Shown here: positions 44,097 to 58,593 of the stretch, in pieces
How positions within the stretch are numbered: the stretch's first letter is position 1
Layout: each line of letters starts with the position of its first letter
From: Mortierella alpina
Taxonomy: Eukaryota > Mortierellomycota > Mortierellomycetes > Mortierellales > Mortierellaceae
Length of the DNA stretch: 64,000 nucleotides
Assembly (NCBI GenBank): GCA_029449245.1
Contig: JANATF010000002.1
Location: 1,674,001 to 1,738,000, forward strand
Direction: 5' to 3'
Made by a program: the position numbers and the translations under genes
The notes under the pieces: generated by a model
The model's input: the letters and a program-made list of their open reading frames with translations, nothing else
Databases searched by the model: none
Told to the model about the DNA's origin: nothing

Positions 44097-45744
44097 GGCG
44101 AGGGAAGAATTTTATACGAGGTCGGTCTGTGATGAGAGATGAGGACAATAGAAGCAACGGCAGACCCTTCGATGCAATGTAAAGGAGAGGAGTGAAGAGG
44201 AAAAACTGTTTAACATAAAGTGAGAGAGAAACCTCGATGAGGTGCCTATGAATAAAAACATGGCCAATGGCAGACAGCAACCCAGCATCTTTGCATCTTG
44301 GGCGCCTGTATTCCAATTCCAACAAGGGTGTCCTTAACCCCATGGACAATCCACGAGCTGCATCAACGAAGAGGATCATTCAGAGCGTTTTGTAGGTGCA
44401 CTTTTTCCGTCTATATGAGGATAGTTGAGAGGTCTGACCTCGTATGCATTCCGCACTAAAAAGGATCTGCGTTCTCCACTGCTATCGATTGATCACTGCT
44501 CACACGGCTCACGGGCACTGCATGCAGGAGCATGGACATTCCTTGCTATTGCGGGAGCTCAGCCTCATGACGGCGGCAAAGCGTTACATATGGTCAGTCG
44601 ATCTGAGATGATCGAACGTTGGCGCAAGGTATCCCTATAACAAAGGATCACATTGAGACCCGAAGTGAGACCGCTCCTCGCAATGACGACGTGCACATTG
44701 CTGAAGATTCTTCAGTACCTTTATGGCGATTCGGTCATGCAGATATGTTCTTTCTTTTTTTTTTTTTTTGCTGAGTTGACAACTTTACTGACGACGTTGC
44801 ACATGGCAAGGGCGTGTGTGTGTTTGCGTTTTCATTATTTTTTTTTGTGCGATGCGAGATGAGCACACTGCCACAGACAACGGGATGTCTATTTTTGCGT
44901 GCCAATGAGCGAGGACCGAAAGTCCTTTTCTGGAGTCGTGCTGCAAACGGGCACAGCCCAACACCGCTTTTGAGACTCTCGGGCCAGACAGGTGCAGAGC
45001 GAGTCAGAGACATTCTGGCGCGGTGCCTGAGTCGCCTAAAGAGGCGCTTGCCCTGGATGCGAGGACACGGCCAGGATCCAGCGATGCGCGATGGCCGAGT
45101 CCTGTCTGCGTCCTGTCCGAGCAAGGACGGGCAAGGACGAGCCGTGTGGCAATGTGTCCGTGACCCTGCGCTGCTCCCCCCTGTTTCCTGATGCGATTGT
45201 TTGTTGTGTTGCGTAAAAGAAGAGAAAATAAAAAGTGGGCTGGGCTGCGAAAGAGACAGCCAACAGGATGCGATGGGAGAGTGACCCGCCCCCTGTCCTG
45301 GCCTGGCCAGCCAGCGTGTCCTCATAAAGGGCGCGCCCCTGCCCAGTTTCGCCTCTTTTTACACCTATTTTGCTCGTTTCTCTATCACCTTTCTCTTCTC
45401 TCTCTTCTCTCTCCTCTCTCTTCTCTCTCTTCTCTCTCCTCTCTCTCTCCCTCGCTCTCTCGTTGTCCTCACTCCCACAACTCCCCCCTCCTGCGCTTCC
45501 TCCGAACAAAGGTATGTTCTCTCGCCGACAGGCGCGGGATCATCGTGCTCATCTGCAATAGTCTCCTCGCCATCTGCCTTGACTCTCATCTGGCCCCTAT
45601 TTTTCTGTGGGCCATCATCGTCTCAATCAACCCTGAGTAACGATCACATGCCCAGCACTCGAGGCTTTTCTAACCCAGTCCTCCATCTCTTGCCTGCAGA
45701 CTTGCACCCTTCCGGAGAACAGAGAGCAATAGAGCAAAAACACA
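44097..45744. promoter_or_regulatory. Divergent intergenic region; chitin synthase promoter with 5'-UTR intron
   Basis: The 1.65 kb region has no supported gene. A CT-rich tract at about 45380-45450 is typical of strong fungal promoters. A GTATGT donor at 45512 and a TGCAG acceptor ending at 45698 frame a probable 187-nt intron in the 5' untranslated region of the chitin synthase gene. T-runs occur near 44757 and 44838. Confidence 0.5.
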
Positions 45745-48700
45745 ATGTCTCGTTACCCCCCCGGACAGCCACCGTCGGACTATCCGATGCAGAATGTCAA
45801 TGTGCAGTACAACCCCAATGCCAATCCCTTCGACGATGAGCCTCAGCACGGTTACTCGCAGGATGCACCGCTTCTGCTCTCTTCCGGCTACGGCAACAAC
45901 AACAACAACAACGCATATGCCCCCAGCCCTGCTATGGCCCCTGCTCCAGGATTCGTAGCACCCTCGCCCTATACCCCGTACCAGCAGCCGTTGGGTGTCC
46001 CTACACCGCAGGCGAACCCCTTCAACAGCACACCCGACTTGAACAATCCGTCCAGCCAGGTTCAGTTTGACATGTCCGCCGGTGCTGCTGGCACTCCCGG
46101 TTCGCTTCCTCCTGGCACCCCAGACACTCGCCACTACGGCCCTGCACCCACAGCTCAGCGTCGCAGATACCAGACAACCAAGAAGGTCAAGCTCACCTCC
46201 GGAAACCTGGTCCTCGACTGCCCCGTGCCATCAAAGTTCTTGAAGACGCTCAAGTATCAGGAGGGCGAGGAGTTCACACATATGCGCTACACCGCCGCTA
46301 CGTGCGATCCCAACGACTTTGCGGCCGAGAACTACACCCTGCGACCCCTCCTGCTCGATGACCAGCCTCGTGAAACGGAGCTGTTCATTGTCATGACGAT
46401 GTATAACGTAGGTTTCAAGTTTTTTTTGTTTCTCGCCTTTTCCCGCTCTGCAGTCAAGGAAAAATAAGAGTGCCAAATGTTCAGCGGCAAGCCCGCCCGC
46501 GGGAAGAATTGGATAAGGAAACAACATTGTTCCCCTTCTTTTTTGCCTTCCCTCCAGGCCAAACTATAATAAGAAAGTCAGCAGAAAAGGATACAAAAAA
46601 CAATCCAGCGGGATGAGAAAGAAAATTCAGCCTTGCTCGGATCAGAGTCTAACAGAGCATTTTTTTATTTCTTATTAAAACGAAATAGGAAGATGAGGTT
46701 CTCTTCACACGAACCATGCACGGTGTCATGAAGAACATTCGCCACCTCACAACTCGCGATAGGTCCCGCACCTGGGGCCCCGATGCCTGGAAGAAGGTTG
46801 TGGTGTGTATTGTGTCGGATGGTCGTTCCAAGATCAACCAAAAGACTCTCAACGTTCTTGCGGCCATGGGTGTTTACCAGGACGGAGTTGCCAAGAACAT
46901 TGTCAACGACAAGCCTGTCACGGCTCACATCTACGAGGTATGAACTTCACCTGCTTACGAAAAGGGGTTGAGACCAGCGCTGTGCAGCGAAACAGAACAC
47001 ACAATGGAGGCGACTGACACATTGTCCACATTACACAATGCGTCAATATTATAGTACACGACTCAGGTCACCATCGATCCCGAGATGGGTCGCTCTGGCC
47101 ATGACAAGGGTTACGTCCCTGTGCAGCTCTTGTTCTGTCTTAAGGAAAAGAACGCCAAGAAGCTGAATTCGCATCGGTACGGACAGCCCTGACCTGACTT
47201 GTCCTATTATTGGCTCAAACCGCTTTGGGTTTGGGCTGAATTTCAGCAGCATTATATATACCCTTACATACACTAACGCATCTAGTCTGACCTTTTCTTA
47301 TGTAGTTGGTTCTTTAATGCCTTTGGCCAGGTCCTCAAGCCCAACGTCTGTGTCCTGCTCGATGTCGGAACCCGGCCAGGCTCAACCTCGATCTACCATC
47401 TCTGGAAGGCTTTCGACCTTAATTCGAACGTAGGCGGAGCTTGTGGTGAGATCTGTGCCATGTTGGGTCGCGGAGGCAGCCAGCTCCTTTCGCCCCTCGT
47501 CGCCTCACAGAACTTCGAGTACAAGATGTCCAACATTCTGGACAAGCCTCTCGAGTCAGTGTTTGGATACATTTCAGTCTTGCCCGGAGCCTTCTCGGCC
47601 TACCGCTACCGCGCTCTCCAGAACGACCCCTCGGGTCAGGGTCCACTCGAAAAGTACTTCTTGGGCGAGAAGTTCCACGGCTCGGATGCCAACATTTTTA
47701 CTGCCAACATGTATTTGGCCGAGGATCGTATCCTGTGCTTCGAGCTGGTCGCCAAGAGAAACAGTGCTTGGGTCCTGCAGTATGTCAAGTCGGCCTATGG
47801 TGAAACCGATGTCCCCTCGACCGTGGCGGAATTCATCTCTCAGCGTCGTCGTTGGTTGAACGGCTCCTTCTTTGCCTCCGTGTATGCTTTGGTCCATCAG
47901 ATGGATATCTGGCGTTCGGACCACTCGACCAGTCGCAAGATGTTCTTCCACGTCGAGTTCTTTTACAGTTTCGTCTCCTTGTTCTTCTCCTGGTTCGCCC
48001 TCGGCAACTTTTACCTCACATTCTACATTCTCGGAAACGCCATGGTCTTCATTCGGGATACAACAACAGGCGATGTGATTCAGACCAGTCCCTTTGGCGA
48101 GAACCAGGTCGGATTCTGGATCTTCACCATCTCGCGCTACATCTACATCTTGCTTATCATTGCCCAGTTTATCATGAGTATGGGTAATCGACCTCAGGGA
48201 TCGAACTGGGCCTACAAGTCGTCCATGGGATTCTTTGCCATCCTGATGGGATACATGTTGTTCGGAGCCGGGTACATGACAGTGGCAGGAATCAACGGTG
48301 TCAAGAAATCGATCATCGAGAACGGAGGCCAGCCATCCGCATCGCTCTACTTCCAGGACGCCATGTTCCGCAACACGGTCATTTCGCTCGCCTCGACCTA
48401 TGGACTCTACTTCTTTGCCTCTTTCCTGTTCCTGGAGCCTATGCACATGTTCCATTCGTTCATCCAGTATCTCTTCATGGTTCCATCGTACGTCAATATC
48501 CTCAACGTCTACGCCTTCTGTAACATCCACGACATCTCATGGGGAACCAAGGGAGATACGTCTGTTGCAACTGATCTTGGTGTTGCGAAGAAGACGGCCG
48601 AGGGTGGTGTGGAGGTGTCGGTTCCCACGGACAGCCACGATATCAACAATGCGTATGACGAGGCTGTCTCGGCCCTGTCCATCAAGACTGTGGAGGAGAA

Positions 48701-48956
48701 GCAGCATCGCGACGTCAAGACCAAGCAAGAGGATTACTACCGCGAAATTCGTACTCGTGTTCTTTTGACCTGGATCATGAGCAATGCCCTGTTGGTTGCT
48801 GCGGTGACATCGTCGCCGTTCGGCAGCGACTTCAAGACGACAAGTACGATCTATTTGGGAATCGTGCTGTGGTCGGTCGCTGGTCTGGCGTTTTTCCGGT
48901 TCATTGGAAGCGTGACCTACATGATCTTGCGTCTCTTCAACGGACGTATTGTCTAA
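45745..48956 (+). CDS. chs: Chitin synthase, division 1 (class I/II type)
   Basis: Exons 45745-46407, 46689-46937, 47055-47176 and 47306-48956 give 894 residues. About 160 disordered Pro/Asn/Gln-rich residues precede the chitin synthase N-domain ([19 protein letters not shown]). The GT2 catalytic core follows: [16 protein letters not shown] (joined across intron 1), [42 protein letters not shown] and the signature [11 protein letters not shown] near residue 523. The C-terminal third has about seven membrane segments. It makes chitin from UDP-GlcNAc and extrudes it through the plasma membrane. The lack of a myosin or cytochrome b5 domain and the conserved YNEDE/QRRRW set place it in division 1. 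A CT-rich promoter and probable leader intron lie upstream. Confidence 0.95.
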
Positions 48957-49802
48957 GAAAGGCGCACAAGTCGATTTTTCATTGTTGCGTTGCCGGAAAC
49001 CCATTTTCCCTTTACTGTAGATTAGTCAACGGGGTTTTCTTTACATAGGTTTTTTTAGTAGCTTTTTATCTTCTTCATTCTGCACACTTCATTGAAACTC
49101 TTTTTTTTTCATGAGAGCCTTGAAAGGTTGAAGGTCAATATTCTTTTGATATTGGACTGCAAGATTGATGATAAGTGCTTGTCGAAGGCCACACTTGGAG
49201 CTATGGGAGGGAGGAACGATGCCATTTTGATTAGCAACACATGGAGCTTTGAAACGGTCTCTCGGTTACAAGATAGACCATGGAGGACCGAAAAAAGCGT
49301 TTGCACACGAAGAATATGTATCGGCGGTTGGAACAGGTGTACAGGAAGGAAAGCATAACTATGTCCCCTACAACACGTAACCCCCCTAACCCCCCCGCGC
49401 GCGCGCGCGACGCGACTGAACGTGCACAACACCTCGCAAAAGAAATTGGTCAGGCCAAGGCTTCCATGTATAAGTACGTGTCTAAATCCCCGCGCGTGAG
49501 CTTTTTTTTTTTTTTTCTGGCCATCACGGTCATTGCGTGTTTCTCGCGTCGCTTTTCGTCTGCGATGAAGCAAAGTTGTGTGCTATGGAGGGTGCAAAAA
49601 TTGAACAACTGGATTCAAAGAGGTGAGTTCGCGTGTGGATATGGACGAACGTTGCAGTCTACAGTCGAACTCATGATTTTGCATACCCGTGGGGCCACCC
49701 AAATTGTATGCAGTACATGTAACACTGTGTTTATTCATTGTCTCGGCCACCTCTGTCATTCATAATTAGAATAGACTTGGCATCCATGATCGACCTCAAC
49801 CT

Positions 49803-49838
<36 letters not shown>

Positions 49839-49989
49839 ATCTAGGTTCTCCAGTTGCTGGCGAAGAACCGCAAAGAGGAATTGAGCTACACCGAGATGTC
49901 GTCCCGGAGGAGTATGTATGGTGTTCGATCTACAGTGACTTCACCACACCCATATGGCACGCCCAACAGAACCTATAACGTCGCCTCTC
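48957..49989. other. Gene-free region with GC-repeat, telomere-like motif and A31 run
   Basis: No gene supported. Notable items: C-rich TAACCCCCCTAACCCCCC at about 49378-49396 leading straight into alternating CG (about 49396-49409), T-runs at 49503-49516 and an A31 run at 49805-49835. Confidence 0.5.
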
Positions 49990-50150
49990 CATTGCAGAAC
50001 GGGACGAACTCAGGAAGCAACTGGATGAGTTGTTCAAAAAAAAATCATCAAATCCAGCGCCTCACCGTACGGAGTACCGGTTCTCTTTGTTAACAAGAAG
50101 AACGGTTAGCTATGCATGTGTGTAGACTACCGAGGCCTTCCTTGTTAATC
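49990..50150 (+). mobile_element. Decayed Ty3/Gypsy retrotransposon reverse transcriptase fragment
   Basis: The plus strand encodes ERDELRKQLDELFKKK, then after a one-base shift in an A9 run IIKSSASPYGVPVLFVNKKN, then a stop and LCMCVDYRGL. This is the well-known start of the Ty3/Gypsy reverse transcriptase domain (the SPYGxPVLFV and MCVDYR blocks). Frameshift, stop and loss of everything downstream show that it is dead. No LTRs, tRNA primer site, RNase H or integrase were recognised around it. Confidence 0.8.
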
Positions 50151-50892
50151 AGAAATAGATTCACTTCAAAAAAAAAAAAAAAAAAAGGCAGCTGCAAGGC
50201 TCTGCATTGTATTCTCGTAGGTGTCACGTCGCGGCCTGATACCTGCACGATGGACACCCCAATCGCACGGACTCTAGTACAGTGAGGTTTCCAAGCAGAT
50301 CCGATTCACACTCATTATAGATCGTTGCATTGACTTCTGCGTAGAACAGACATTCCTAAAGCGTGCAGGATATGTGGAAAACTATGATCAGTATATTTAT
50401 TTTAGCAAACGCTTCTCCTTTCTCGATTGACATATATGCTGACATCTGACATATTCTTTAGTCGCTACGGTACCACGAACTCGGAGATCAGACTCCGTTG
50501 GCCGAGGTTATCGAGAGTCTTTGCGATACATATCCAACATACTCGTCGATCGTTCAGCGGATGGGAGATCGTCGTCGCGATCAGCAGCAAGGTGCAGATG
50601 GACAGGAGACCTGAGAATGCGACCATGAGGAGGGCTGTTTTATTGAACTCAAGGGATGCTGGAAAGCCAATGGTGAAAAAAACGACATGATATATAAATA
50701 AACCGACATATAGGCAAAGAAAAGGCTTCGCGAAGCTAATGGGAAAGTCAAGACTATCCTGAAAGGGGATAGTACTTGAAACGGGCGTACCATTCAACCT
50801 GATCTAACTCTCTCTCTCTCCACCGTTCACTACTAGCCTTCATAAGTCCTGCTCGACCCAAGACGTAAGTGTTGAGCGTGTGTGTGTGTGTG

Positions 50893-50926
<34 letters not shown>

Positions 50927-51203
50927 CCGCGCCGGAGATTCAGAGTACAGTAGCCAAAAGGTCATAGTTCACTTCCACCTATCATTCATTCCTGTAGTCC
51001 CGGCCACTTTCCATCTCTGGTCTCGTGCAAGAATGAAGAGTGTGGGTTGATAACATAGTATCGCAAAAAAGGCACATCGCTTCGTATGACATCTACTTTG
51101 CCATGGACGTTTTTTTTTTTTTTTTTTTTGCTCTATTTTGACACTTGGCCTAGTGGAGGTGCCTCTTTGTGAATCAGACGATCAACTAGTTCAACAATGC
51201 GTG
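50151..51203. other. Gene-free region with TG repeat and poly-T runs
   Basis: No gene supported. Contains an A-run near 50168-50186, a (TG)n tract at about 50878-50894 followed by T29 (50896-50924), and another T-run at 51110-51129. A 110-codon minus-strand frame with two hydrophobic stretches lacks an ATG and was not accepted. Confidence 0.5.
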
Positions 51204-52648
51204 CTACTTTCCTCCGTCTTTCTTCGCCTGCTCCTCAATGGCACTTAGGAAACCTTCAACACCTAGCATTGGACACAAAAGAAATGCGAAAGCGCGTTAC
51301 TTCGAAAACGTTCCATGTTTCGGATGCGCCCGAGGCAGGGCCCAAATGCAAGCCCAGAACACGATTATGTGTGTTACAGACAAACCTACCATCTCCTGCG
51401 TTGGGTCCTAGACCAAACTGTCTCAGTAGCGGTCCAAGCTGGCCTGACTCAAGGGCTGTGCTTAAAGAGACGAGTGCCTGAGAGAACTGAGGCGTCCGCA
51501 CAATCGCTTGAATCTCCTCAGGAGTTCGCTCTGACGACTCGGGCAGGTGTGGAAACAAGGCTGCGCAGATCTGAGGGTTATTGAGCAGCGGTGCCACAGC
51601 GCCTGGGGTCAGCACATGGTCCAAGCGGAGGTTTGATCTTTGAGCTGTCTCTATGGGGTCGCAGGAGAGGAAAATCCCAATCAGTTTGACCATTTTTTCT
51701 TCTTCTTCCATTTGCAATATAGCCCAGTTGCGTAGAACAGCGATCCAAATAGCGCCTTACGTGGAACCTGAATGCCTCCAAGGAGATGACGAAGTTGATC
51801 CATTTGTTGCGATGTCAATGAGGAACTCCCTGCTGCAGAGGTCTGTGAATCAGTACCGGGTAGTGCGACGGGCGCGGCTGGAGCAAATGCTGCGGATGGC
51901 GCAATACTAGTTGACGTTTCTGGAGAGACAGTGCTAGCTAGTTGTTTTTTTTCGGGAAATTTGGACAAACAGCTTTAGTTGCTTCGTAAATGGGTTTCTG
52001 AAGAGCAAGCCATACCACAAGAATGAGTCGGAAGTTGTACCAGTGTCCTCAACGCCATCCATGGCAACATCTTCCAGATATTCCTCCTCGTCTTCATCTG
52101 CCTGTGAGTGGATCAGGGAGTTGACCTGTTGAAGGATGATCTGATCCCGATCAGCACTTGCCTCTTGGTGCCAAAAAAAAAGTTTCTGTGAGGATGATTT
52201 GAACTGAAGCATCACTACGCGACCCGTGGTGCACTGGGGCACAGAGATGAGCTCAGCGTCTCCAGGAAAGAGAATGAGGTCCTAGAGCGATGAAGTACAG
52301 AGTAGTCAGTATATATATGGCGCTCGTCTCTCTATGGAGACAGCCTCGCTGCAAAGGCACCACATGCATATCCTTACATCCTCAATATCTCCAGTGGCAC
52401 GATTCTTCCAGAAAAAGTGCATCAGCCCATCTTCCTCGTCCAGATAGACAAGTCTACGTGCCGGAGAAACCAAGTACCACAAGAGGTGTGAGTTTTAGGC
52501 GCCGGTGTGCGAACATTCAATTTGCAAGCATTGCATGAATGACTTCAACGGACCCTTTTGTGGGATCTGGCTTGACAGTATTGGTTCCTTCTGTCCTGAA
52601 GCAGCGTCCTGCCTTGAATTCCAATAGGTGAGTGCTGGCTGATGTCAT
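51204..52648 (-). CDS. rpn13: Proteasomal ubiquitin receptor Rpn13 (ADRM1)
   Basis: Exons 52648-52554, 52453-52378, 52281-52041, 51937-51761, 51650-51390 and 51262-51204 give 302 residues. The N-terminal Pru domain (about residues 6-115) reads LLEFKAGRCFRTEGTNTVKP, GLVYLDEEDGLMHFFWKNR, DDLILFPGDAEL, then VPQCTTGRVVMLQF and KLFFWHQEASADRDQIIL. It binds ubiquitin and docks on Rpn2 in the 19S cap. The C-terminal DEUBAD domain reads RLDHVLTPGAVAPLLNNPQI, LFPHLPESSERTPEEIQAI and GQLGPLLRQFGLGPNAGD, followed by GVEGFLSAIEEQAKKDGGK; it recruits and activates the deubiquitinase Uch37. An acidic EDEEEYLEDVAMDG and a Ser/Ala linker separate them. Six small exons, each junction in phase. Unlike S. cerevisiae Rpn13, which lacks the DEUBAD domain, this one is complete. 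Confidence 0.93.
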
Positions 52649-52802
52649 CTAGTTGAATGCTGCTGCTGCTGTGTGCTGCGTTTGAAACGAATGAAGGATC
52701 AATCGCGTTCTGGGCATACCGCGGCATCAGTGCAACGAGTTCTGTCGACGTCACTTTTCTTGCAATAAAAAAAACTTATTTATTCGACGCGTACTTCTCT
52801 GT

Positions 52803-54730
<1,928 letters not shown>

Positions 54731-56123
54731 TGATTAGCTTACGAAGAGGAGTGAGAGTGAAGGAAAGTGTGAGATATGCCGTTTGGAATGAGCAGGGTCG
54801 TAGAAGAGAGGGTGGAGGATGAGAAGGCAAGAGTCTGTGATTGCATATGGTTTTATATAAGGTCTGGTTGTGGCATAACGATCAGGCCACTTCACAGACG
54901 TTGTGGCCCAAGGTGAGACAGTTCATACAAGCAGTTGCAGGGGCCCTGGTCCCAGGGAGAGAGGGTGTACTAGAGTGAGGTGGGGCAGGCAGAGGACGTG
55001 GCATGATTATCTCCGGACTCGACACAATCAGCACCGACAGGCTGCTCATTGGCGGGCGCACAGGGGACGGGATCGGGTGGACAGGAGGCGCATCGCGGCA
55101 GGCATGGTGGACGGCGAGGAAGTGCCGTTCGCATCGCAGACGAGAGACCTGCAGAGGGATCGCGGACAACATCCGATGCTGTCCCTTGTCCTTTGTCCGA
55201 ATGCAGTCTGAAATCCGAGACAAAACTTACTTTCTCTCGGATGCTGCTCCTTTTGGAGGCTCGGCCTGCTGGAGGGCCCTTCGCAACAGCTGTGGACAGT
55301 CGCGTTCCCAGGAGCCAGGATGTGAACGCAGGCGATCACCTCTTTTTTCTCTTCACCTTCCTTCTCTTCTCGTTCCTTTTGATGTCTTCGTCTGCTCTGA
55401 ACAGCTCCACTGTCGTCTGAGTAGGGTGCAATAGCTCAATAGCTCCAGCAGCCCTTGAGACCCCGCCCCTCGACAGGAGGCAAAGGCGTGCAGGTCATAC
55501 CTGCATCTGACATATGCGGCAGGGGGGGCTGCCACTCAGGGTCTTTCAGAAGCGACAGAGGCTGTGAAGTAGGAAAAAAGGGACACGGCAGGAGAGTGCT
55601 TTTGTATTTCGGGCAATTAGAGTTTTCCTACAGCATAGGCAAAGGAAGAGAGCGAACGAGAGAACGAGTGAACAAGAGAACGAGAGAATCAGAGAAAAAG
55701 AAAGCGAGAACAGGGAGACACATGGGCTAGCGTATGTGCGCTGCAACTTGACGACGAGACGGAGGAGGCCAGGAGGTTGATGAAGCAAAGAGAATGAGGA
55801 TGGATCCTGGAGCACCAGGCTCATCCTGTGGAGATCTCCTAGGGAAGATCGGCTATCGCATGGTCTGCACCCAGTTGCGTTTGCAATTTGCACATGCCCG
55901 GGGCATGTGTTTACTTCGTGCTGTCTTTTTTCCCTCTCTTCATCATCATCATCATCTTCTTCTGCCCTTCCTCCACTCAACATATCCTCAGCCCATTGCT
56001 GCCGACCGAACATAGCGACCTCTTCACACCCACACGTGCTGGTGATCCCAGTTGCCAACAAGCACAGCAAGACAGACGAAGAAAAAAACAAGCACACCTC
56101 CAACATCCATCGTCTCAGCAGTG
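54731..56123. promoter_or_regulatory. Divergent promoter region of erg1 and the PUF gene
   Basis: 1.4 kb between oppositely oriented genes. A TATATAAAA on the minus strand (about 54850-54858) serves erg1. A GA-rich tract at about 55650-55720 and CATCATCAT repeats near 55940 lie on the PUF side. No gene supported. Confidence 0.45.
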
Positions 56124-58562
56124 ATGCCAAGGCTGCCGATGGACGACCAGTTTCATCAGAGCCTCAGCAGTGGCAATATGGCCCAAGTCGGATCCACTGA
56201 CAATGGCCATGGCAACCTCCATCAGCCCACGACTATGCATCAACCTCAAGGACAGGTAAGGCGAGATGCTTTGGTGACGCATGCAAGCGGTTCTCGCTAG
56301 TCGCTCAAACTTGAGAGTCCACCTATTTCTGAATCTCACCCCAACCATTGCCTTGCATCTTCCTCACCTCCACAATGTCCTTTGCAACAGCAACTCGCGA
56401 ATCTTCTTCGCGGTAAACTGAACGACTATGGCGGCGGCTTCTCCGGCTTTCCCGGCCACCACGGCATCGACATCTCGCGTTCGAGCTCCGCGCCGCCTAA
56501 CCAAGCCCAGTCACGGTTTGGTCTGGGGCCAGGATTCGACTCGCAGCCGTCGTCGGACCTGCGGTCCGAGATCGACTACAGTAACCTTTACATGCCACCT
56601 GCGCGCCAAGATCCTCGCGTCGCAGCTTCGACCTTGTACTCGCCAGGACTCTCGTGGCAGATGTGGTCCACGACTTCAGAGCTTGGAAACGGATCAGAGG
56701 ATCTCAAGAGCACACCAGTCTCTGGCAGCATTGGTCGATTAGGTACAGTCACCTCATATCTGTGTGGCCTCTCACTCACGCTGGCCCTGTTGCATGAGTC
56801 TTTTGATGTATCAGAGGCATAGTTTGATGCAGTCCAGAGCCTTGCATTCTAAAGCATGTTCTGATGCATGCAGCTAACCCTTAGTCCGTTTCTGTTCTTA
56901 TTTATAACCCTCAATGCTCTTGTTTGTCTACTCATGCAACGCGTCATTTGGAATACCGCTAGATCATGGAGTCTCTGCGGATGACCGCGCTCCGATCGGC
57001 TCCCCCTCGCTCTACCCGAGAAGCGCAGATCCGTCTTTGCTCTGGCGACAAGATCTCAAGAACTCAGAAATGCCAAGAAGCGAAGCCCATTCTCCTATGG
57101 TGCCGCGCTATGGACTCGATCCAGTGCGTAGCGTCGCCTCCATGCCCAGCTCGCCTCTGTTCAGCGCCCATTCCACGGACCACATGAGCCACATCTGGGC
57201 GCCGACTGTATCGTCCCCAGCCAACGACTTTCCTCGATCGCCCTCACCACTACTCAACCTGCCCCACCACAGCCACCTCTCTAGTCAACAACAATCCCAC
57301 CATCTCTTGGCTCAAGGTCTTCCCACCAGTCAGTCGCTGCGCTCTCCACTGTCACAATCATCGACGTTGCGACACGAGGCGCATGACTCTTCAGAACTGG
57401 ACGACCAACTGCGGGACACGGGACTGACCGTGGATGACATGGACGACAGGTCGTCACACCTCAAGTCGGTACTGAACGCGGCACTTGATGGTGGAGATGA
57501 GGAGCGGATACCCTCTCTCAGTAGTGTGCGATCGCCCCTCTTCCAGTCGAAATTTGCACCTCCCACCCGATCCTCCTCGACACCGCCTATTCATGGACGA
57601 AATTTCACGAGACATCCCCCGCCCGGCTTCTCCATGGATCAACGTGTCGAAACAGATATCGAGTTTGGCATGCAGAACTTGCAATTCACGGACCCAGTAC
57701 GTATACATGTTTGCCTGATATTCAGTAGACTGTGTGTTCTGCTCGGCCCTAAAGACCGCGTTTCTAACCTCTGCCCACATGTGTCTCGTATTTTTGCACA
57801 GGAGGATGATCTGGCTATACAACAAGCGAACATTAGGAGACAACAATATGAGTTGAATCAACAGCAACTGAAGCTACAGCAGATGCAGCAGCAGCGGCAG
57901 CAACAGCAACATCAGCAACTTCACCATCTTCAGCATAAGGATCAGCCATACCACGGATCGCACACACCTCTCACGGCCTACTCACCCTACTTTGACAGCC
58001 AGACGATGCTAAAAGATCCCACCTTGATCAACCCTCAATACGGGATTGACTATAACCTTATGACACACCCTGGCTTCTTGGCTCAGAAGGATCATTATGC
58101 ACCTGCTCAAAAAGGTATGGTTCACTCCTTGTTGAGCTATGAGTTTTATGTCGATCGAATTTCAATAGCGCTCATGATATGTGTACTGCACTTGATAGAC
58201 TTTCACTCCATGTTTGAGGGCCATGATGAGGCGTCATTGGGCTTTAGAGCCAATGACCTGGCGTATGATCCTCGTCGAGTGAACACGGCCTTAAACCTCT
58301 CCCCTGAATACCGCAAAGCCGCCCTGGTCCAGTTGCAGCAGCAGCAGCAGCAGAGTAGCGTCATGTATTCCCAGAGCCCTATGGTGTCAGGTTCATACTC
58401 GTCTGATTATGTTGGAGCAGGTGGGTCAGCGGGATCTGGAGTAAGCACTCCCAACCTGACCCATGTAGATGCCCGTGTCGCTGCAGCGAATGCTGCCGCA
58501 GAACAGAAACTCCGACTTCAGTCTCAGCAGATTCTACTTCAACAGCAACAATTGCTGTTGCT

Positions 58563-58593
<31 letters not shown>

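Noticed and set aside
47574-48530. 318-codon minus-strand frame inside chitin synthase
   Set aside because: Exact antisense of the catalytic and membrane exon; no independent evidence.
50465-50797. 110-codon minus-strand frame with two hydrophobic stretches
   Set aside because: It begins with TTG, has no ATG before the hydrophobic part, no clear splice partners and no family match.
55546-56130. 194-codon minus-strand frame before the PUF gene
   Set aside because: GA-rich promoter artefact without start or splice support.
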